Shown: piece by piece, positions 61,501 through 64,000 of the stretch
Numbering within the stretch: the first letter of the stretch is position 1
Layout: each line of letters opens with the position of its first letter
NCBI RefSeq assembly: GCF_023065955.2
Contig: NW_026622764.1
Coordinates: 45,391,833 to 45,455,832 of the forward strand
Reading direction: 5' to 3'
Origin: Ursus arctos
Lineage: Eukaryota; Chordata; Mammalia; Carnivora; Ursidae
Length of the DNA: 64,000 bases
The notes under the pieces: model-generated
The model's input: the letters and a program-made list of their open reading frames with translations, nothing else
Told to the model about the DNA's origin: nothing
Databases searched by the model: none
Position numbers and translations under genes: made by a program

Positions 61501-64000
61501 GTTATTGCCCAGAAATATTTTTAATTATTAATGTATCATCATCCATCCTTATTGTGAGTAACAACAGGACTGCTGAAAATTTGGGACAGCACAAATGAAT
61601 TCCCTCCCAATGAATTTTTAGTTATTGATATTACATGTGTAGAATTAATCATATCTCTATACTGAGGAAATAATTGGTAGAATTTAAGTAGAGGCTGCAA
61701 AATCTCTCTTACAGTGGCAAAACTTTTCAGAATCCATGTATCTGTATACATACAGTGTTATAAAGGATAAGGCATGATAGAGATAACCTAGTTTGGTCCT
61801 TTCATTTACACGTAAGGTACTTAAGACCTAGCAAGTTAAGGTCCTAGTGAGAAACAGAAATAAGCAACTGATATTACTGAGCCAATGCCAGAAATGAATC
61901 TACTAATTCCAGATCTGACATTCATTACAATGATGTAAAAAGTTTTAAGCCTTCTTCCATGTATTTGATGATACATGAAAGCAACTTTATACTGTATAGC
62001 ATTTCTACAAATACTCACACAACCACCTCTGATACTTATATGTCAGTAGGTGTTTGTGAAACAACAAAAACAAAAACAAATCTTATATTAAAGAGAGATC
62101 AGCCTATATATAAGTCACTAGCCTTGCTTTTTTTCTGACCAAAAAGTAAAACAAAATAAAAAATGCATTAGTATGTGCTGATTAGTATAAAATAAGTGTT
62201 ATTATACTTGCTATGCGCAAACACAATTTTTCCTAAACCGTGTTTAAATGCACTATCTAACGATCCAGAGAGAAAAGCCCATGACCTCTAAGAATTTCAG
62301 AGAAAATGGATTGGAGATGGGGGATGATTGTATTAAGCTTTTTTCAGCAGAGAAAACATTTCCAAAGATGTTTGTACTTCATTGCAGTACAAGTAATCTC
62401 AATGAGCAGTCAACCTCCACACAGTTTATCCTGACCAAAATACTCTCACAGGATTCCAACCATCCTGAAAATATTGTACCTGATGGGAAAAAATAAATCT
62501 ATCATGTTCCAGGACTTGACGCCCCTGAGGGAGCTCCCTCCTCAGTGTCAGCCTTAGGTAACAAAGACAGCGGGGTTTGAGAGAATAGTTCATCACAGGA
62601 GAGTTTGTGGTGTCTGTCCCCTTGTGTGACAAAAACGCCATTATCATTTTCTGGTACCCAGGGCAAATTGGTGGTCAAATATATACATCTTTATCTATTT
62701 TAATCACAAAATTATAAGTCACACTTTACTGAATCCAATGAGAAGCACTGTACAAATCAACAATGAATGTGAGTTCCCTCTCCTCCACCCAGAGAAATAT
62801 TTCATAGCTATTCTTTGATTATGAAATGTTAGATTTTTTTTTTTATGAAAAGGTGGTTTCTTTAATAAGAATGACCCTAAAGAGCTGGTCACATCTATAA
62901 AATGAAAAGTTAACTCCAATTGAGATAGTGTTTAATCTAATAATTATTTCTAATTTGAACACTTCAAATTACCTACAAAAACGTTCTTAGGAACCTCCAT
63001 TGACATCAAGGAGACTGTTCCACACAATGGGAACAAATTCAGCTCTCCCTCTCTCATTACTGGTGTTTTGTGGGTCACTTTCAAATTTGATAATTTCAAC
63101 CATTTACCTTTCTTTAAAAGTTTCAGAAGCAATTTATTTTGCACTTGTGAGATATGGAACATAAAATTACTTTTAATAATCAAAAGTAGAAATGTAAATG
63201 AGAATAAAATAAAAGTTAACTACCTAAAATTTCATTTTATCAAGTGAATTTGGAATTGTAGCCATGTGCCATTTTTAGACTTCTATTAAAACCATTAATT
63301 AATATTCTGAATACATATTAGAGATTACTGATTAAGTGATAGTCTGGCAGCTAGAAATTTTCCTATTTTACTCCCAATTCTTAGTTTATGCATTGACAGT
63401 ATGACTCACTGTGCACTTATGGGAAAATATTAACATTTTAAATAAGAATACGATCATCATTACAAAGATTGTGAAACCGACCACAGTGACATTCTAGGTT
63501 CAAAAATTCCAAACATTCCTTGTTCAAGAGGCTTCAAATTGTTTAAACACAGGACATTCCTAGAGGAAATGATTATACTTTCATTTAGCCTTGGGAACTC
63601 AAATATATTTTCTTTTACCCTACTAACAGCAACTGTAGTTTCTAAGTCTAAAATTATATGTCACTTTCCTATTCTATATCCAGTTTATTATGTTATAAAT
63701 CTCTTTTTCAAATCACCCAGACTGTGTTTCTGATAGACTTTATATAAATTAAATTGCCAAATACTGTTAATTACTTTATTTGTACTGTGTCCAACCTTTA
63801 TCTTTCCATTCACACTGAGCACCATCTGAATTCTGGTCTACCACTTTGTACGAAAGTTACTGAACCTGATCGATGCTTCCTTTCCCTTCCTACAGTTTGT
63901 TTGTGCAGTCACAGAGAAAGTTTCCAACGTAGCTGCATTACTTTTGTTATGCTCCCACCTTCATATTTTTAATGGCTTCCTACTGATCATTAAAAATGCC
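61501..64000. other. PCDH17 intron, unique AT-rich DNA to the window end
   Basis: No exon, SINE or LTR recognised. A T run lies at 62833-62845. Confidence 0.4.

Noticed and set aside
23352..64000. Earlier PCDH17 exons (transmembrane and proximal tail)
   Set aside because: I looked on the minus strand for coding of the conserved GSRQQF, DSGHGDSDQADSD and SVREALKM blocks remembered from the family and saw none; they probably lie beyond the window. A translated search would settle this.

Overview
The window is nuclear DNA of a placental mammal: AT-rich, mostly non-coding, and dense in interspersed repeats. The organism group comes from the repeats. About fifteen tRNA-derived CAN-SINEs are present. 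Their shared pattern, read in sense, is a GGGGCGCCTGGGTGGC head, a GATCGAGCCCC block and an AATAAATAAAATCTTT tail, and this pattern is restricted to Carnivora. The youngest copies (48111-48313, 60004-60201, 39998-40196) resemble the form I associate with bears or the giant panda. That family-level placement is from memory and is softer than the order-level call.

I can support only one protein-coding exon. It is the last coding exon of protocadherin 17 (PCDH17) on the minus strand at 22669-23351, with a clear splice acceptor at its upstream edge and a TGA stop at 22669-22671. It encodes the final 226 residues of the cytoplasmic tail, including a WAVE-complex binding (WIRS-type) motif. The 3' UTR runs toward lower coordinates; possible ends are near 20.7 kb and 18.6 kb. 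Sequence above 23351 is the last intron, and I see no earlier PCDH17 exon in it. Sequence below about 18.6 kb would be downstream intergenic DNA.

Layout: 1-5.9 kb is old L1 and L2 debris with three minus-strand CAN-SINEs. From 5.9 to 26.9 kb there is no CAN-SINE at all, only older repeats (MIR, an hAT MITE, MER5A, L2), a five-copy degenerate tandem repeat, several CpG-retaining unique blocks, and the PCDH17 terminal exon. From 26.9 to 64 kb the intron holds twelve CAN-SINEs, a Tigger-type MITE, a two-LTR MaLR element, a solo MaLR LTR, a carnivore L1 3' end, L2 and MIR pieces and several microsatellites. Several insertions are nested and can be ordered in time from their target-site duplications.

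I found no operon, CRISPR array, RNA gene or previously undescribed system. The observations most worth following are a cassette-exon-like segment at 38681-38764, the tandem repeat at 9691-9881, the inverted SINE pair at 48.1-48.6 kb, the repeat-poor zone around the PCDH17 3' end, and candidate conserved regulatory blocks. All other open reading frames are short and look like chance, or lie inside repeats.
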